A stretch of 64,000 nucleotides of DNA from Pseudomonas sp. (lineage in GTDB: Bacteria; Pseudomonadota; Gammaproteobacteria; Pseudomonadales; Pseudomonadaceae), in contig NZ_JAUXMX010000007.1 of assembly GCF_030683065.1 (NCBI RefSeq), positions 124,001 to 188,000 of the forward strand, in the 5' to 3' direction. Below are positions 1 to 8,126 of this stretch, in pieces. The position numbers and the translations under genes were made by a program. The notes under the pieces were generated by a model that was given only the letters and a program-made list of their open reading frames with translations, did not search any database and was not told the origin of the DNA. How positions within the stretch are numbered: the stretch's first letter is position 1; the number at the start of each line of letters is the position of its first letter.

Positions 1-314
1 CACGCCGCGCCAAACGTACACTGAGCCTGGACCTGGATCGCCCGTTCGGTGACTTTGCGGTGGGTGCCAGCTGGCGCGCAGTCAGTGGCCGCTATGACGA
101 TGCCGACAACACTCAAGAGTTGGGTGGTTACGGCCTGCTCAGCCTGCGTGGCAAATGGCAAGCCAGCCAGGAAGTGGCCTTCGACCTGAAACTGAACAAT
201 CTTTTCGACAAGGACTATGCCGAGGCGACCTATAGCACAAGCAACGGACGTTTCGGCTACAACAGCGAAGGCCGCACCGCTCTGTTTGCCGTGACCTGGA
301 CACCTCAGCTTTAA
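1..314 (+). CDS. btuB: TonB-dependent vitamin B12 receptor, C-terminal end (partial)
   Basis: Only the last ~104 codons are in the window; the frame is open from base 3 to the TAA at 312-314. The protein would be an outer-membrane beta-barrel that imports cobalamin or another large ligand with TonB energy. What is seen is alternating barrel-strand sequence, the LFDKDYAEATYS stretch (the NLFD-x-Y motif near the end of TonB-dependent receptors) and the terminal VTWTPQL, which resembles Pseudomonas BtuB. Without the plug domain or the neighbouring cobalamin genes, another TonB-dependent receptor cannot be excluded. The end is Leu rather than the usual terminal Phe. Confidence 0.7.
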   Translation, partial: RRAKRTLSLDLDRPFGDFAVGASWRAVSGRYDDADNTQELGGYGLLSLRGKWQASQEVAFDLKLNNLFDKDYAEATYSTSNGRFGYNSEGRTALFAVTWTPQL

Positions 315-426
315 GACGTTACCCGGCAGCGGCAGCGCAAGAGGACGTGCAACTCAGCGTCGGCTATCGCTTCTAACCTGGCGCAAACGGCAAGGAGCCT
401 GACCAAGTCGTGCTCAATAGCACACT

Positions 427-491
427 GTAGGAGCCAGCTTGCTGGCGATCTGTGTGATCTGTCAGCGGATCGCCAGCAAGCTGGCTCCTAC
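427..491. repeat. REP-type inverted pair, family A
   Basis: Two copies of a Pseudomonas REP sequence (core GGAGCCAGCTTGCTGGCGAT) in inverted orientation around a ~16-base spacer. It lies between the receptor gene and the convergent ribA cluster. A second copy of the family is at 18116-18193. The rest of 315-691 has no gene I can support. Confidence 0.85.
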
Positions 492-691
492 AACTCCGGC
501 TAACTTCAAGCGGGCAGCCGGTTCGGCCGGGGCAACGGTTATTACCCATTCGCTGCAGTGGCCGAGGAGCAGTCCCGGAATACATCCGGCCGCGATGCCG
601 GCGTGGGTGTCAGCGCGTCTCGGCCAACGGTAAGCCGCCAGCACCATCACGCCGCAGCTCAGGGAGGACAGTCAGGCGCCGCGACGGGAGC

Positions 692-1108
692 TCAGCCGAG
701 CTGGCGGGGGATGCGGTAGAGGTACAGGATCACGACGCTGGACAGCGCCAGGAGAATCAACGGGATCGCTTCCAGCCCGGCAAACACCGCGAGGGCGGCA
801 ATCCAGGCCGGTAGACCGGCACCAAACAACGCCAGGCGACGCCGAGCAGCCAAAGCAATCCAGGCAGCTGGCTCTTCGGGGCTATCCAGGGCCTTTTCGG
901 TCGCCAGCAGCTCGCGTTTGTAAGCGTGGAACAGCGGCAGGCTGACGAACATCGCGGCCATCCCGGCGACGAACAAGGGCATGGCGAAGACAGTCAGCGA
1001 CCGTCCAGCACCAAACAGCAGATTGAGTACCAACAACGGCGCCAGGGTCAGCACCAGTTGCTGCCACCACTCAAGCGCCAGTCGACGGCGCAGATTACTC
1101 CGGGTCAC
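692..1108 (-). CDS. small membrane protein downstream of ribA
   Basis: A 138-residue protein of unknown function. Residues ~15-60 and ~92-134 are strongly hydrophobic, giving about four membrane segments around a basic and acidic central loop (residues ~62-90). The start is GTG and its first four bases (GTGA) contain the ribA stop, so the two genes are translationally coupled. A hypothetical gene lies beside ribA in P. aeruginosa too (PA4046, from memory). No catalytic motif is visible and I assign no function. Confidence 0.75.
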   Translation of the reverse strand: MTRSNLRRRLALEWWQQLVLTLAPLLVLNLLFGAGRSLTVFAMPLFVAGMAAMFVSLPLFHAYKRELLATEKALDSPEEPAAWIALAARRRLALFGAGLPAWIAALAVFAGLEAIPLILLALSSVVILYLYRIPRQLG

Positions 1109-1725
1109 AGGCTTCCCTCGACCTCGCCCTGATGCAGGCTGCCGAGCATGTGCCCAAGCTTGCCGGCCTTGGTCGCCAGGTACTTCTTGTTGTGCGGGTT
1201 ATGGTCGATTTGCAACGGTACGCGGGTGGCCACGTTGATGCCCATATCGCCCAGCGCCTTGACCTTGCGTGGGTTGTTGGTCATCAGCTTGAGTGCCTTG
1301 ATGTGCAGGTGTTCAAGCATCGGCAGGCAGATCGCGTATTCACGCTGATCGGCACCGAAACCGAGGAGCTCGTTGGCCTCGACCGTATCGGCACCACCAT
1401 CCTGCAGTTCGTAGGCGCGGATCTTGTTCAGCAGGCCAATGCCACGGCCCTCCTGACGCAGATAGAGCAGCACGCCACGCCCTTCGGCGGCAATCGCACG
1501 CATGGCGGCTTCGAGCTGGAAGCCGCAATCACAGCGCAGACTGAACAGCGCATCGCCGGTCAGGCACTCGGAATGCAGGCGCCCTAGCACCGGCTCGCCA
1601 TCGGCAACATCGCCGAAGGTCAGCGCGACATGCTCCTTGCCCGTGGCCGTTTCGAGAAAGCCATGCATGATAAACACCCCGAACGGGGTAGGCAGCTGGG
1701 AGGCGGCGACGAATACGACAGACAC
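1105..1725 (-). CDS. ribA: GTP cyclohydrolase II
   Basis: First committed enzyme of riboflavin synthesis: opens the GTP ring to give 2,5-diamino-6-ribosylamino-pyrimidinone 5'-phosphate, formate and pyrophosphate. All hallmarks are present: HSECLTGD and RCDCG supply the zinc ligands Cys54, Cys65 and Cys67, followed by RQEGRGIGL. The length of 206 residues matches stand-alone RibA. Translation starts at GTG 1723-1725, six bases after an AGGAG. It sits apart from the ribE-ribBA-ribH genes and is probably the real source of this activity, because the RibA-like half of RibBA (5881-6975) lacks these cysteines. Confidence 0.97.
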   Translation of the reverse strand: MSVVFVAASQLPTPFGVFIMHGFLETATGKEHVALTFGDVADGEPVLGRLHSECLTGDALFSLRCDCGFQLEAAMRAIAAEGRGVLLYLRQEGRGIGLLNKIRAYELQDGGADTVEANELLGFGADQREYAICLPMLEHLHIKALKLMTNNPRKVKALGDMGINVATRVPLQIDHNPHNKKYLATKAGKLGHMLGSLHQGEVEGSL

Positions 1726-1876
1726 CGAATGCTCCTAAATAGATAAGGGCTGGGAATTTCGAGGGCGCATTGTAACAGCAGCCCCCGCCAGCGGGTCAGC
1801 TTGAATTACCGATGATAAGGATCGGATAAACCACATGCCGCTTACCACGCCGGCCGTCTGAGCATTCAGGCGACGC

Positions 1877-2524
1877 TTATAGTTTCGACTCCAGCACCAG
1901 CAGATCCTGCTCAACCCGCCAGCCGACCCGACCAAGGAAGCTCATGCCGAGCAGCGCCTCGGTGGGCGAGCCGCCTTCCAGCACGACCCCCTCGACCCCA
2001 AGCACTTCCAACGTGCCAACCTTCACACTGTTGAGCGTAACCCGCCAGCCGCGCACCGTACCGCTGGCCGTGCTGACCTGCAGGGGTCGACCGTCCACTC
2101 GGTAGTCGATGCCCAGACGGCGAGCGTGCCCCTCATTGAGGGCGACCGAGGTGGCACCCGTGTCGACCAGGAACTGCATCGGATGGCCATCCACCGAACC
2201 GGCAATCCAGTAGTGCCCGCCAATGCCTTTGGCAATGCTCAGCTGACGCGTGCTTGGCTCGGCGAAGCCGTTACTGTATTCGCGACTCAGGCTGTACGCG
2301 CGCTCCACGCCATCCACCCGCAGTACGGCACCACGGCTGTCGGCACTGATCACCACCACGCCGCCAGGGCCGGTCTGGCCGACCTTCACCAGCTTGCGCT
2401 GGCCGTCGACATTGAGCACCGCGGCGCCGGGGAACAAACCGACCACCAACACCTGAGGCGCCGCCCAGCTCAACCCGCAGGCCAAGGACAGCGCAGCGAC
2501 AGCCAATAATTTAAGTCCAGCCAT
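1877..2524 (-). CDS. periplasmic retropepsin-like aspartic protease
   Basis: 215 residues. An N-terminal signal peptide (residues 1-22, cleavage near SWAAP) is followed by a small domain and a single retroviral-type aspartic protease domain. The active-site motif FLVDTGATSVALN has its Asp at residue 121, and the second conserved region ALLGMSFLGR is near 190. Enzymes of this family (clan AA, TIGR02281-like) work as dimers, each chain giving one Asp. It is the homologue of the gene next to ribA in P. aeruginosa (PA4048 by position). The substrate is not known; processing of an envelope protein would be inference. Confidence 0.85.
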   Translation of the reverse strand: MAGLKLLAVAALSLACGLSWAAPQVLVVGLFPGAAVLNVDGQRKLVKVGQTGPGGVVVISADSRGAVLRVDGVERAYSLSREYSNGFAEPSTRQLSIAKGIGGHYWIAGSVDGHPMQFLVDTGATSVALNEGHARRLGIDYRVDGRPLQVSTASGTVRGWRVTLNSVKVGTLEVLGVEGVVLEGGSPTEALLGMSFLGRVGWRVEQDLLVLESKL

Positions 2525-2541
2525 CGGGCTCTCTCATTCGG

Positions 2542-3267
2542 TCAATCGAAGGGGTAGGGCTGCTGCCAACGCTCGAACAGCGGGCGCAAGCTGCGCAGCT
2601 CGACTAATTGCTCCATGCGTCGATCGTACAACTGAGCCAGTGCCCGCCCCCGTGGGTTATCGGCAAAGCCCAGATACAGCGGCAAGCGAAGCAACGGGGT
2701 GACGCGGTAACGGGCCTGATCCGCCGCCCCCACCAGCACCTCATCGACCTCGGTCTGCGCATCAATGTAAAAATCCGCATGGCCGTAATCGAGCATCGGC
2801 AGAATACCGTTGCGGCGCTGAATTTCCCGGTAGTGCTTCAGGTTTGGCAAATAACGCTGATATTCGTAGCCGCGTACCCAGACCAGCCGAAACTCGCCCA
2901 GTGTTGCCTGACTCGGCACCGGCTGATCGACCAAGCCCAACGCGCTGATTTGATCAGCGTCATAGTGCCAGCGCGGGTAGAACACGCCCTCATCCACCTC
3001 ATTGCGGTAGGAACCGACCCAGGCATCGGCTTCGCCGCGCTGAACCAGACCGATGGAGCGGGTGTAGGGCACGCTCTGGATCAGCAACTCGATGCCTTCC
3101 GGCTCGAACACCTGGCGCAGAACATCCCATGCCAGGCCACTGCCATCGGCATTGGTATGGCCTTCCCACACCTCGCTGGCCAGACGAATGTCCTGCAGCG
3201 CAGGCTCTGCCTGGACGGATGAAACACCCAGCGCGCCAAGCAGCAGCCCCAGCCACCACCTCGTCAT
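2542..3267 (-). CDS. periplasmic solute-binding protein, family 3 type
   Basis: 241 residues with a signal peptide (MTRWWLG to VQAEP) and a bacterial extracellular solute-binding fold like those of amino-acid ABC transporters: the WDVLRQVFEPEGIELLIQ stretch near the N-terminus and the typical RGEADAWVGSYR segment around residue 80. No permease or ATPase lies nearby, so it may be an orphan sensor or binding protein. The ATG at 3265-3267 is chosen because GAGG lies seven bases upstream; an earlier GTG at 3277 is less likely. It follows pgpA by 16 bases, so it is probably co-transcribed. Confidence 0.8.
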   Translation of the reverse strand: MTRWWLGLLLGALGVSSVQAEPALQDIRLASEVWEGHTNADGSGLAWDVLRQVFEPEGIELLIQSVPYTRSIGLVQRGEADAWVGSYRNEVDEGVFYPRWHYDADQISALGLVDQPVPSQATLGEFRLVWVRGYEYQRYLPNLKHYREIQRRNGILPMLDYGHADFYIDAQTEVDEVLVGAADQARYRVTPLLRLPLYLGFADNPRGRALAQLYDRRMEQLVELRSLRPLFERWQQPYPFD

Positions 3268-3283
3268 AGCCGACCTCACACGG

Positions 3284-3796
3284 TTAAAAACCTAAACCCG
3301 CCGCCAGCCCATTGGCCCAGCCCCACACGAGCAACTGCAACGCCAGCCAGGCGAATACCCCAGCAAGCACATCGTCAAGCATGATGCCGACACCGCCATG
3401 CACGTGCCGGTCGATCCAGCTAATCGGCCAGGGCTTGAAAATGTCGAACAGCCGGAACAGCAGGAAACCCGCCAACAGCCAGCCCCAGCCTTCCGGCACC
3501 AGCCACAGGGTGATCCACATGCCGACCATTTCGTCCCAGACGATACCTTCATGGTCATGCACACGCAGGTCTTCGGCCACTTTGCCACACAACCAGAAAC
3601 CAAACAGTATGGTGACGCCAAGCATCAGCCAGTAGCCCCAGTCCGGCAGCATCTGCCACAGCGGGATAAATGGCAAAGCCACCAGCGAACCCCAGGTTCC
3701 CGGCGCTTTTGGCAAGGTGCCCGAGCCGAAACCAAAGGCAATAAAATGCCATGGATTGCGCCATACCGATGGCGGCACGTTTAGCGGTTCAGTCAC
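3284..3796 (-). CDS. pgpA: phosphatidylglycerophosphatase A
   Basis: Inner-membrane phosphatase that converts phosphatidylglycerol phosphate to phosphatidylglycerol. Motifs seen are SGTLPKAPGTWGSL near the N-terminus and GIVWDEMVGMW in the middle, with several membrane segments and LDDVLAG near the end. I choose the GTG at 3794-3796, which overlaps the thiL stop by eight bases and gives 170 residues, the family's normal length; upstream sequence in frame is thiL shadow. The thiL-pgpA order is conserved in gamma-proteobacteria. Confidence 0.95.
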   Translation of the reverse strand: MTEPLNVPPSVWRNPWHFIAFGFGSGTLPKAPGTWGSLVALPFIPLWQMLPDWGYWLMLGVTILFGFWLCGKVAEDLRVHDHEGIVWDEMVGMWITLWLVPEGWGWLLAGFLLFRLFDIFKPWPISWIDRHVHGGVGIMLDDVLAGVFAWLALQLLVWGWANGLAAGLGF

Positions 3797-4772
3797 CGTC
3801 ACTCCCAAAATGTTGATAGCCGCGTACCTGCGGCGTGATGCATTGACCGCGCTGATCCAGCAGCCGCACACCTGATCCAGCCTCGACGCGACCGATCACA
3901 TAGATCGGCCAACCCAGCGCTTGCAGTCCGGCAAGCTGCTCAGCCGGCAGGGTAAAGGCCAACAGGTAATCGTCGCCGCCACTCAATGCGCAATCACGCG
4001 CGTCACTGATGCCAAGCAAGGCCAGCAACGCCTGCGACAGCGGCAGGCGCGCCTGCTCGACCAGCAGCGCCACGCCAGAGGCGGCGGCGATGTGCCCGCA
4101 GTCGGCCAACAGTCCATCGGATATATCCAGCGCGGCCGTGGCTTTGCCGCGTAGCGCCACGCCCAGGTCAAGCTGCGGTCGCGGCGACCAATAACGCGCC
4201 AGCAAGGGTTCGGTAATCGCCGACGCAGCCTGACGTTGGCCGAGCACCAGCGGCAAGGCGCCGGCACCGTCGCCTAGCTCGCCGCCAACGCAGAGCAAAT
4301 CGCCGACCCGGGCACCCGCCCGGGTCAATGCCAGGCCCTTAGGCACCCGTCCAAATACCGTCAGGGTCAGGGCCAGCGGGCCACGCGAGGTATCGCCACC
4401 GATCAGGCGCAGCGCACAGTGCTGGGCCATCTGATCGAGACCACGGGCAAAGCCCTGCAACCAGGCCGGTTCGGCATGGGGCAAGGTCAGCGCCAGGGTG
4501 AACCCGATCGGCGTCGCGCCCATGGCGGCCAAGTCACTGACCGACACGCCCAGCGCACGCTGAGCCAGCAGAAACGGATCGGATGAATCGGGAAAATGCA
4601 CCCCGGCAACCAGGGTGTCGGTGGAAACAGCCAGCTGTTCGCCGACTGGTAATTCCAGCAGGGCGCAGTCATCGCCGATCCCCAGCGCCACGCCTTCGCC
4701 GGCCTGCGCGCAGGACGCAGCGGCGAAGTAATGACGGATCAGCTCGAACTCACCCACAGGCAGCAACGCCAT
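3789..4772 (-). CDS. thiL: thiamine-monophosphate kinase
   Basis: Phosphorylates thiamine monophosphate to thiamine diphosphate with ATP, the last step of coenzyme synthesis. The 327-residue protein shows the family motifs in order: GEFELI at the start, GIGDDCALL (metal and ATP), STDTLVAGVHF, IGGDTSRGPL and LDISDGLLAD. The ATG at 4770-4772 is used because MALLPVGEFELI matches the usual ThiL start; the six upstream codons look like extension only. The product is used by the pyruvate dehydrogenase encoded at the far end of the window, a metabolic rather than operon link. Confidence 0.96.
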   Translation of the reverse strand: MALLPVGEFELIRHYFAAASCAQAGEGVALGIGDDCALLELPVGEQLAVSTDTLVAGVHFPDSSDPFLLAQRALGVSVSDLAAMGATPIGFTLALTLPHAEPAWLQGFARGLDQMAQHCALRLIGGDTSRGPLALTLTVFGRVPKGLALTRAGARVGDLLCVGGELGDGAGALPLVLGQRQAASAITEPLLARYWSPRPQLDLGVALRGKATAALDISDGLLADCGHIAAASGVALLVEQARLPLSQALLALLGISDARDCALSGGDDYLLAFTLPAEQLAGLQALGWPIYVIGRVEAGSGVRLLDQRGQCITPQVRGYQHFGSDGD

Positions 4773-4858
4773 ACAGCAGCACCGCGTCACGTGCAGTTGC
4801 CAAACGGATGACCGGGGCGCTTGGCACGTGAACCTCGCCGCAACTGTTCAAGGGGCTA

Positions 4859-5356
4859 TCAGCGCCGGTTGGCGCGGACTTCATCAGCGCGCAAACGCGG
4901 CGCCAGCTTGTCCAGTACGCCGTTGACGAACTTGTGCCCGTCGGTGGCGCCGAACACTTTGGCCAACTCGATGCCTTCGTTGATCACCACACGATAAGGC
5001 ACATCGATACGGTTCTTCAGCTCGTAGGTCGACAGACGCAGGATCGACAATTCAACCGGGTCGATCTCCGCGATAGGGCGATCCAGCAGAGGCTCGAAAG
5101 CGCCGTCGATCTCGGTTTTCTGCCGCGGCACGCCGTGCAGGATTTCGTGAAAGTAGGCGCCGTCGACCGCAGTAAAATCGTTATCGACGCGAAACTGTGC
5201 CTCGATCTCGTTTACCTGCTGACCGGCCATGTGCCAGGAGTACAGCGCCTGCATGGCCAGGGTACGCGCCTGACGGCGCGCAAGGGTTTTGCCACTCGGC
5301 GCTTTCGGGCCTTTGGCTGGCTGCGGCTTTTGCGGGCTACCGTCGTTCAGGCTCAC
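4859..5356 (-). CDS. nusB: transcription antitermination factor NusB
   Basis: All-helical RNA-binding protein that works with NusE (S10) at boxA sites to prevent early termination in rRNA operons. The 165-residue protein has a basic N-terminal tail, then [16 protein letters not shown] and [28 protein letters not shown] (given here in two overlapping family regions, residues ~26-41 and ~124-151). It starts with GTG overlapping the ribH stop (GTGA), as in most ribH-nusB pairs, so translation is coupled. Confidence 0.96.
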   Translation of the reverse strand: MSLNDGSPQKPQPAKGPKAPSGKTLARRQARTLAMQALYSWHMAGQQVNEIEAQFRVDNDFTAVDGAYFHEILHGVPRQKTEIDGAFEPLLDRPIAEIDPVELSILRLSTYELKNRIDVPYRVVINEGIELAKVFGATDGHKFVNGVLDKLAPRLRADEVRANRR

Positions 5357-5829
5357 TTGGCCTCCAACTGCGCCAGCAGGCTGACCATTTCCAGGGCGGA
5401 CATTGCAGCTTCCGCACCTTTGTTACCGGCCTTGGTGCCGGAACGCTCGATGGCTTGCTCGATGGAGTCGACGGTCAATACACCAAAGGCTACCGGTACG
5501 CCGAACTCCATGGACACCTGGGCCAGGCCCTTGGTGCACTCGCCAGCCACGTATTCAAAATGCGGGGTACCGCCACGAATTACTGCGCCGAGGGCGATGA
5601 TCGCGTCGAAATCGCCACGCTGAGCGACTTTTTGCGCAACCAGCGGAATTTCGAAAGCACCTGGGGCGCGGATAATGGTGATGTTGCTTTCGCTGACGCC
5701 ATGGCGAACCAGCGCGTCAACGGCACCGCTTACCAGGCTTTCAACAACAAAGCTGTTGAAGCGGCCGACCACCAGGGCAAAGCTGCCCTTGGGGGCGATA
5801 AAAGTACCTTCGATGGTCTTCAGTGTCAT
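5353..5829 (-). CDS. ribH: 6,7-dimethyl-8-ribityllumazine synthase
   Basis: Condenses 3,4-dihydroxy-2-butanone 4-phosphate (from RibBA) with the ribitylamino-uracil (from RibD) to give lumazine, the substrate of RibE. The 158-residue length is standard. Seen motifs are [14 protein letters not shown] at the N-terminus, [10 protein letters not shown], the substrate-binding [16 protein letters not shown] with the catalytic His, and [12 protein letters not shown]. It lies 51 bases downstream of ribBA and overlaps nusB. Confidence 0.97.
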   Translation of the reverse strand: MTLKTIEGTFIAPKGSFALVVGRFNSFVVESLVSGAVDALVRHGVSESNITIIRAPGAFEIPLVAQKVAQRGDFDAIIALGAVIRGGTPHFEYVAGECTKGLAQVSMEFGVPVAFGVLTVDSIEQAIERSGTKAGNKGAEAAMSALEMVSLLAQLEAK

Positions 5830-5880
5830 AGCGGGTCTCGTCTATTTAAAGAGCCGGGCCGTCGTGGACGGCCCTTGGGA

Positions 5881-6975
5881 TTATTCAGAGGGCAAGTATT
5901 CTACAACTTCCAGGTCGAAACCGGATATCGCATTGAACTTCATTGGCGAACTCATCAGGCGCATCTTGCGCACACCCAGGTCACGCAGGATCTGCGAACC
6001 GGCACCGACGGTGCTGTAGGTAGTCGGGCTGGCCACCTTCCCCTCGCCGCCCAACTGGCGCTCCAGGTGTGCCAGCAAGTCCGGACCAGTCAACGGGTTA
6101 CCCAGCAACAGCACCACGCCACTGCCATCCTTGGCCACTTCGGCCATGGCCGCGCGCAGGCTCCAGCGGCCGGGCTGCTTGACCATGAACAGGTCGCGCA
6201 GCGGGTCCATGTTGTGCACCCGCACCAGGGTCGGTTCATCGGCACAGATGGTGCCCAGAGTCAGCGCCATGTGCACGTCCTCCTCCACCGAGTCGCTGTA
6301 GGTCACCAGGTTGAATTGGCCCAACTCGCTGTCCAGGGTCTGCTCACTGACACGCTCGACGGTGCGTTCATGGATCAGTCGGTAATGGATCAAATCAGCG
6401 ATGGTGCCGACCTTGATACCGTGCAGCGCGGCGAACTCTTCCAGCTCGGGGCGCCGGGCCATGGTGCCGTCATCGTTCATGATCTCGCAGATCACCCCGC
6501 TCGGCTCAAAACCGCCCATGCGCGCCAAGTCGCACGCCGCTTCGGTGTGGCCGGCACGGGCCAGCACGCCGCCAGGCTGAGCCATCAGCGGGAAGATATG
6601 GCCAGGGCTGACGATGTCATCAGCCACAGCATTCTTGGCTGCAGCTGCCTGCACGGTGCACGCACGATCGGCAGCAGAAATACCGGTGGTCACGCCGACA
6701 GCGGCCTCGATCGAAACGGTGAACTTGGTGCCGAAACCGGAGCCATTGCGCGGCGCCATCAGCGGCAACTTGAGGGTTTCGCAGCGCTCGCGGGTCATCG
6801 GCATACAGATCAACCCACGGGCGAAGCGCGCCATGAAGTTGATGTGCTCGGCAGTCACACACTCGGAGGCGATGATTAAATCGCCTTCGTTCTCGCGGTC
6901 TTCGTCATCCATGAGGATGACCATTTTGCCAGCGCGGATGTCTTCGATCAGTTCTTCAATACTGTTGAGAGCCAT
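5881..6975 (-). CDS. ribBA: 3,4-dihydroxy-2-butanone 4-phosphate synthase with degenerate GTP cyclohydrolase II-like domain
   Basis: 364 residues. The N-terminal ~200 residues are a complete RibB domain (MVILMDDEDRENEGDL for metal and substrate, TVSIEAAVGVTTGISA, SPGHIFPL, GHTEAACDLARM) that makes the four-carbon unit from ribulose 5-phosphate. The C-terminal half aligns in outline with GTP cyclohydrolase II but lacks the HSEC and CDCG cysteines and the RQEGRGIGL motif; the corresponding region reads VRVHNMDPLRDLF and GSGVVLLLGN. It therefore should not hydrolyse GTP. This matches the RibBX variant I recall from Proteobacteria. The stand-alone RibA at 1105-1725 supplies the missing activity. 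Confidence 0.95.
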   Translation of the reverse strand: MALNSIEELIEDIRAGKMVILMDDEDRENEGDLIIASECVTAEHINFMARFARGLICMPMTRERCETLKLPLMAPRNGSGFGTKFTVSIEAAVGVTTGISAADRACTVQAAAAKNAVADDIVSPGHIFPLMAQPGGVLARAGHTEAACDLARMGGFEPSGVICEIMNDDGTMARRPELEEFAALHGIKVGTIADLIHYRLIHERTVERVSEQTLDSELGQFNLVTYSDSVEEDVHMALTLGTICADEPTLVRVHNMDPLRDLFMVKQPGRWSLRAAMAEVAKDGSGVVLLLGNPLTGPDLLAHLERQLGGEGKVASPTTYSTVGAGSQILRDLGVRKMRLMSSPMKFNAISGFDLEVVEYLPSE

Positions 6976-6987
6976 GCTCGCGATTCC

Positions 6988-7650
6988 TTAATTCTTCAGG
7001 TAGCCGTGTTCGGCCAGAAAACCTTCTGTCATGCCCGAGGCACTTGGCTCGGCGGCCTTATCACCGAGGAGCAAACGCTCCAGGTAACGCGCCAGCAGGT
7101 CGACCTCAAGGTTGACCTTATGCCCGGGGCGGTAGTCGAGCATGATGGTTTCGGCCAGGGTGTGCGGCACGATGGTCAACTCGAACTCGGCGCCATTCAC
7201 CGAATTGACGGTCAGACTGACGCCGTCGACGGTGATCGAACCTTTATGGGCGATGTACTTGGCCAGCTCTTTCGGCGCGCGCACGGTGAATTGCCAGGCG
7301 CGGGCGTTTTCAGCCAGGGCGACGATCTCGCCGACGCCATCGATATGGCCGCTGACCAAATGACCGCCGAGGCGACTGGTCGGCGTCAGGGCCTTTTCCA
7401 GATTGACCTTGCTGCCAGGCTTGAAGTCGACAAACGCGGTGCGCGCCAGGGTTTCGCGGCTGACATCAGCCCAGAACCCGTCGCCGGGCAGCTCCACCGC
7501 GGTCAGGCAGACGCCGTTGACTGCGATACTGTCGCCCAGTTTGACGTCGCCCAGATCGAGCTTGCCGGTGGCCACATAGACCCGCACGTCGCCGCCCTTG
7601 GGCGTCAGCGCGCGAATGCTACCAATGGATTCGATTATGCCGGTGAACAT
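6988..7650 (-). CDS. ribE: riboflavin synthase alpha subunit
   Basis: Dismutates two 6,7-dimethyl-8-ribityllumazine molecules to riboflavin. The 220-residue chain has the two tandem lumazine-binding barrels: MFTGIIESIG begins the first, with SIAVNGVCLTAV, and GHLVSGHIDGVGEI begins the second, with SITVDGVSLTVN. The ATG at 7648-7650 follows a GGAGGGC and fits the family's MFTGII start. It is the first full gene downstream of the FMN riboswitch and is only 12 bases upstream of ribBA. Confidence 0.97.
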   Translation of the reverse strand: MFTGIIESIGSIRALTPKGGDVRVYVATGKLDLGDVKLGDSIAVNGVCLTAVELPGDGFWADVSRETLARTAFVDFKPGSKVNLEKALTPTSRLGGHLVSGHIDGVGEIVALAENARAWQFTVRAPKELAKYIAHKGSITVDGVSLTVNSVNGAEFELTIVPHTLAETIMLDYRPGHKVNLEVDLLARYLERLLLGDKAAEPSASGMTEGFLAEHGYLKN

Positions 7651-7691
7651 GCGCCCTCCGGTACTCGAGTGATGGTGATGTTGAACAGCAT
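7635..7691 (-). CDS. possible 18-residue leader ORF between FMN riboswitch and ribE
   Basis: ATG at 7689-7691, seven bases after an AGGAG, opens an 18-codon frame (MLFNITITRVPEGACSPA) that runs across the ribE start in another frame and stops 13 bases inside ribE. Its AGGAG overlaps the 3' arm of a small hairpin (CTGTTTT-GCTC-AAAACAG). It could couple ribosome loading at ribE to the riboswitch. It could also be chance; no homology is known to me. Confidence 0.35.
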   Translation of the reverse strand: MLFNITITRVPEGACSPA

Positions 7692-7777
7692 GAATGAACT
7701 CCTGTTTTGAGCAAAACAGAGCACTGCCGATCGATAGGGATTTCACGGGTACGCACACGGCGCCCGAGGAGGGAATC

Positions 7778-7934
7778 CCGCTCTCTCTTTATCCGGACTA
7801 TACCGTCGGCCCCGGAATCACACCGGGTCTGCTGACCTTGCTAGCGACCCGACCAAGGGCTGCCAGCAAGCGCTCGCGGGCTAGATGCACTGCATCATTA
7901 CCGCCGGTGGGGAATCGCACCCCGCCCTGAGAAC
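7778..7934 (-). promoter_or_regulatory. FMN riboswitch (RFN element)
   Basis: Read on the minus strand this contains the conserved RFN blocks in order: TTCTCAGGGCGGGGTG, ATTCCCCACCGGCGGT, an AGCCCGCGAGCG block, GGTCAGCAGACCCGGTG, ATTCCGGGGCCGACGG and TAGTCCGGATAAAGAGAG. Such elements bind flavin mononucleotide and lower expression of the genes behind them. Here the target is ribE-ribBA-ribH-nusB and probably the rest of the cluster, 127 bases further on. No strong U-tailed terminator lies between it and ribE, so control is more likely at translation. Between it and ribD (7935-8126) I see no gene. Confidence 0.95.
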
Positions 7935-8126
7935 GTTGTAGCCACCACAGTGGCCGAGACGCGTTTTACCATAATTGCCGCACGACTGCATCGCCGCGCG
8001 ACGGTTTGTAGTGGCCGATGGCCGATATGCCGCAGCGTGCATGGCCGGCCGGGGTTCTGACTCGCAACGCGCTAGTGGGTTAGCCACCCATAGGAGCGGC
8101 GGGGACGCCCAGCCCAACCGACAGCA

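Noticed and set aside
462..650. Minus-strand open frame of 62 codons with hydrophobic stretches between the REP pair and the ribA cluster
   Set aside because: It runs into the REP repeat, has no ribosome site and no family I can name. A faint likeness to NrsF/DUF1109 membrane proteins was too weak to call.
5197..6879. Plus-strand open frame of 560 codons over ribH and ribBA
   Set aside because: It is the antisense shadow of GC-rich genes with clear motifs; composition (many His, Gln, Gly) is not protein-like.
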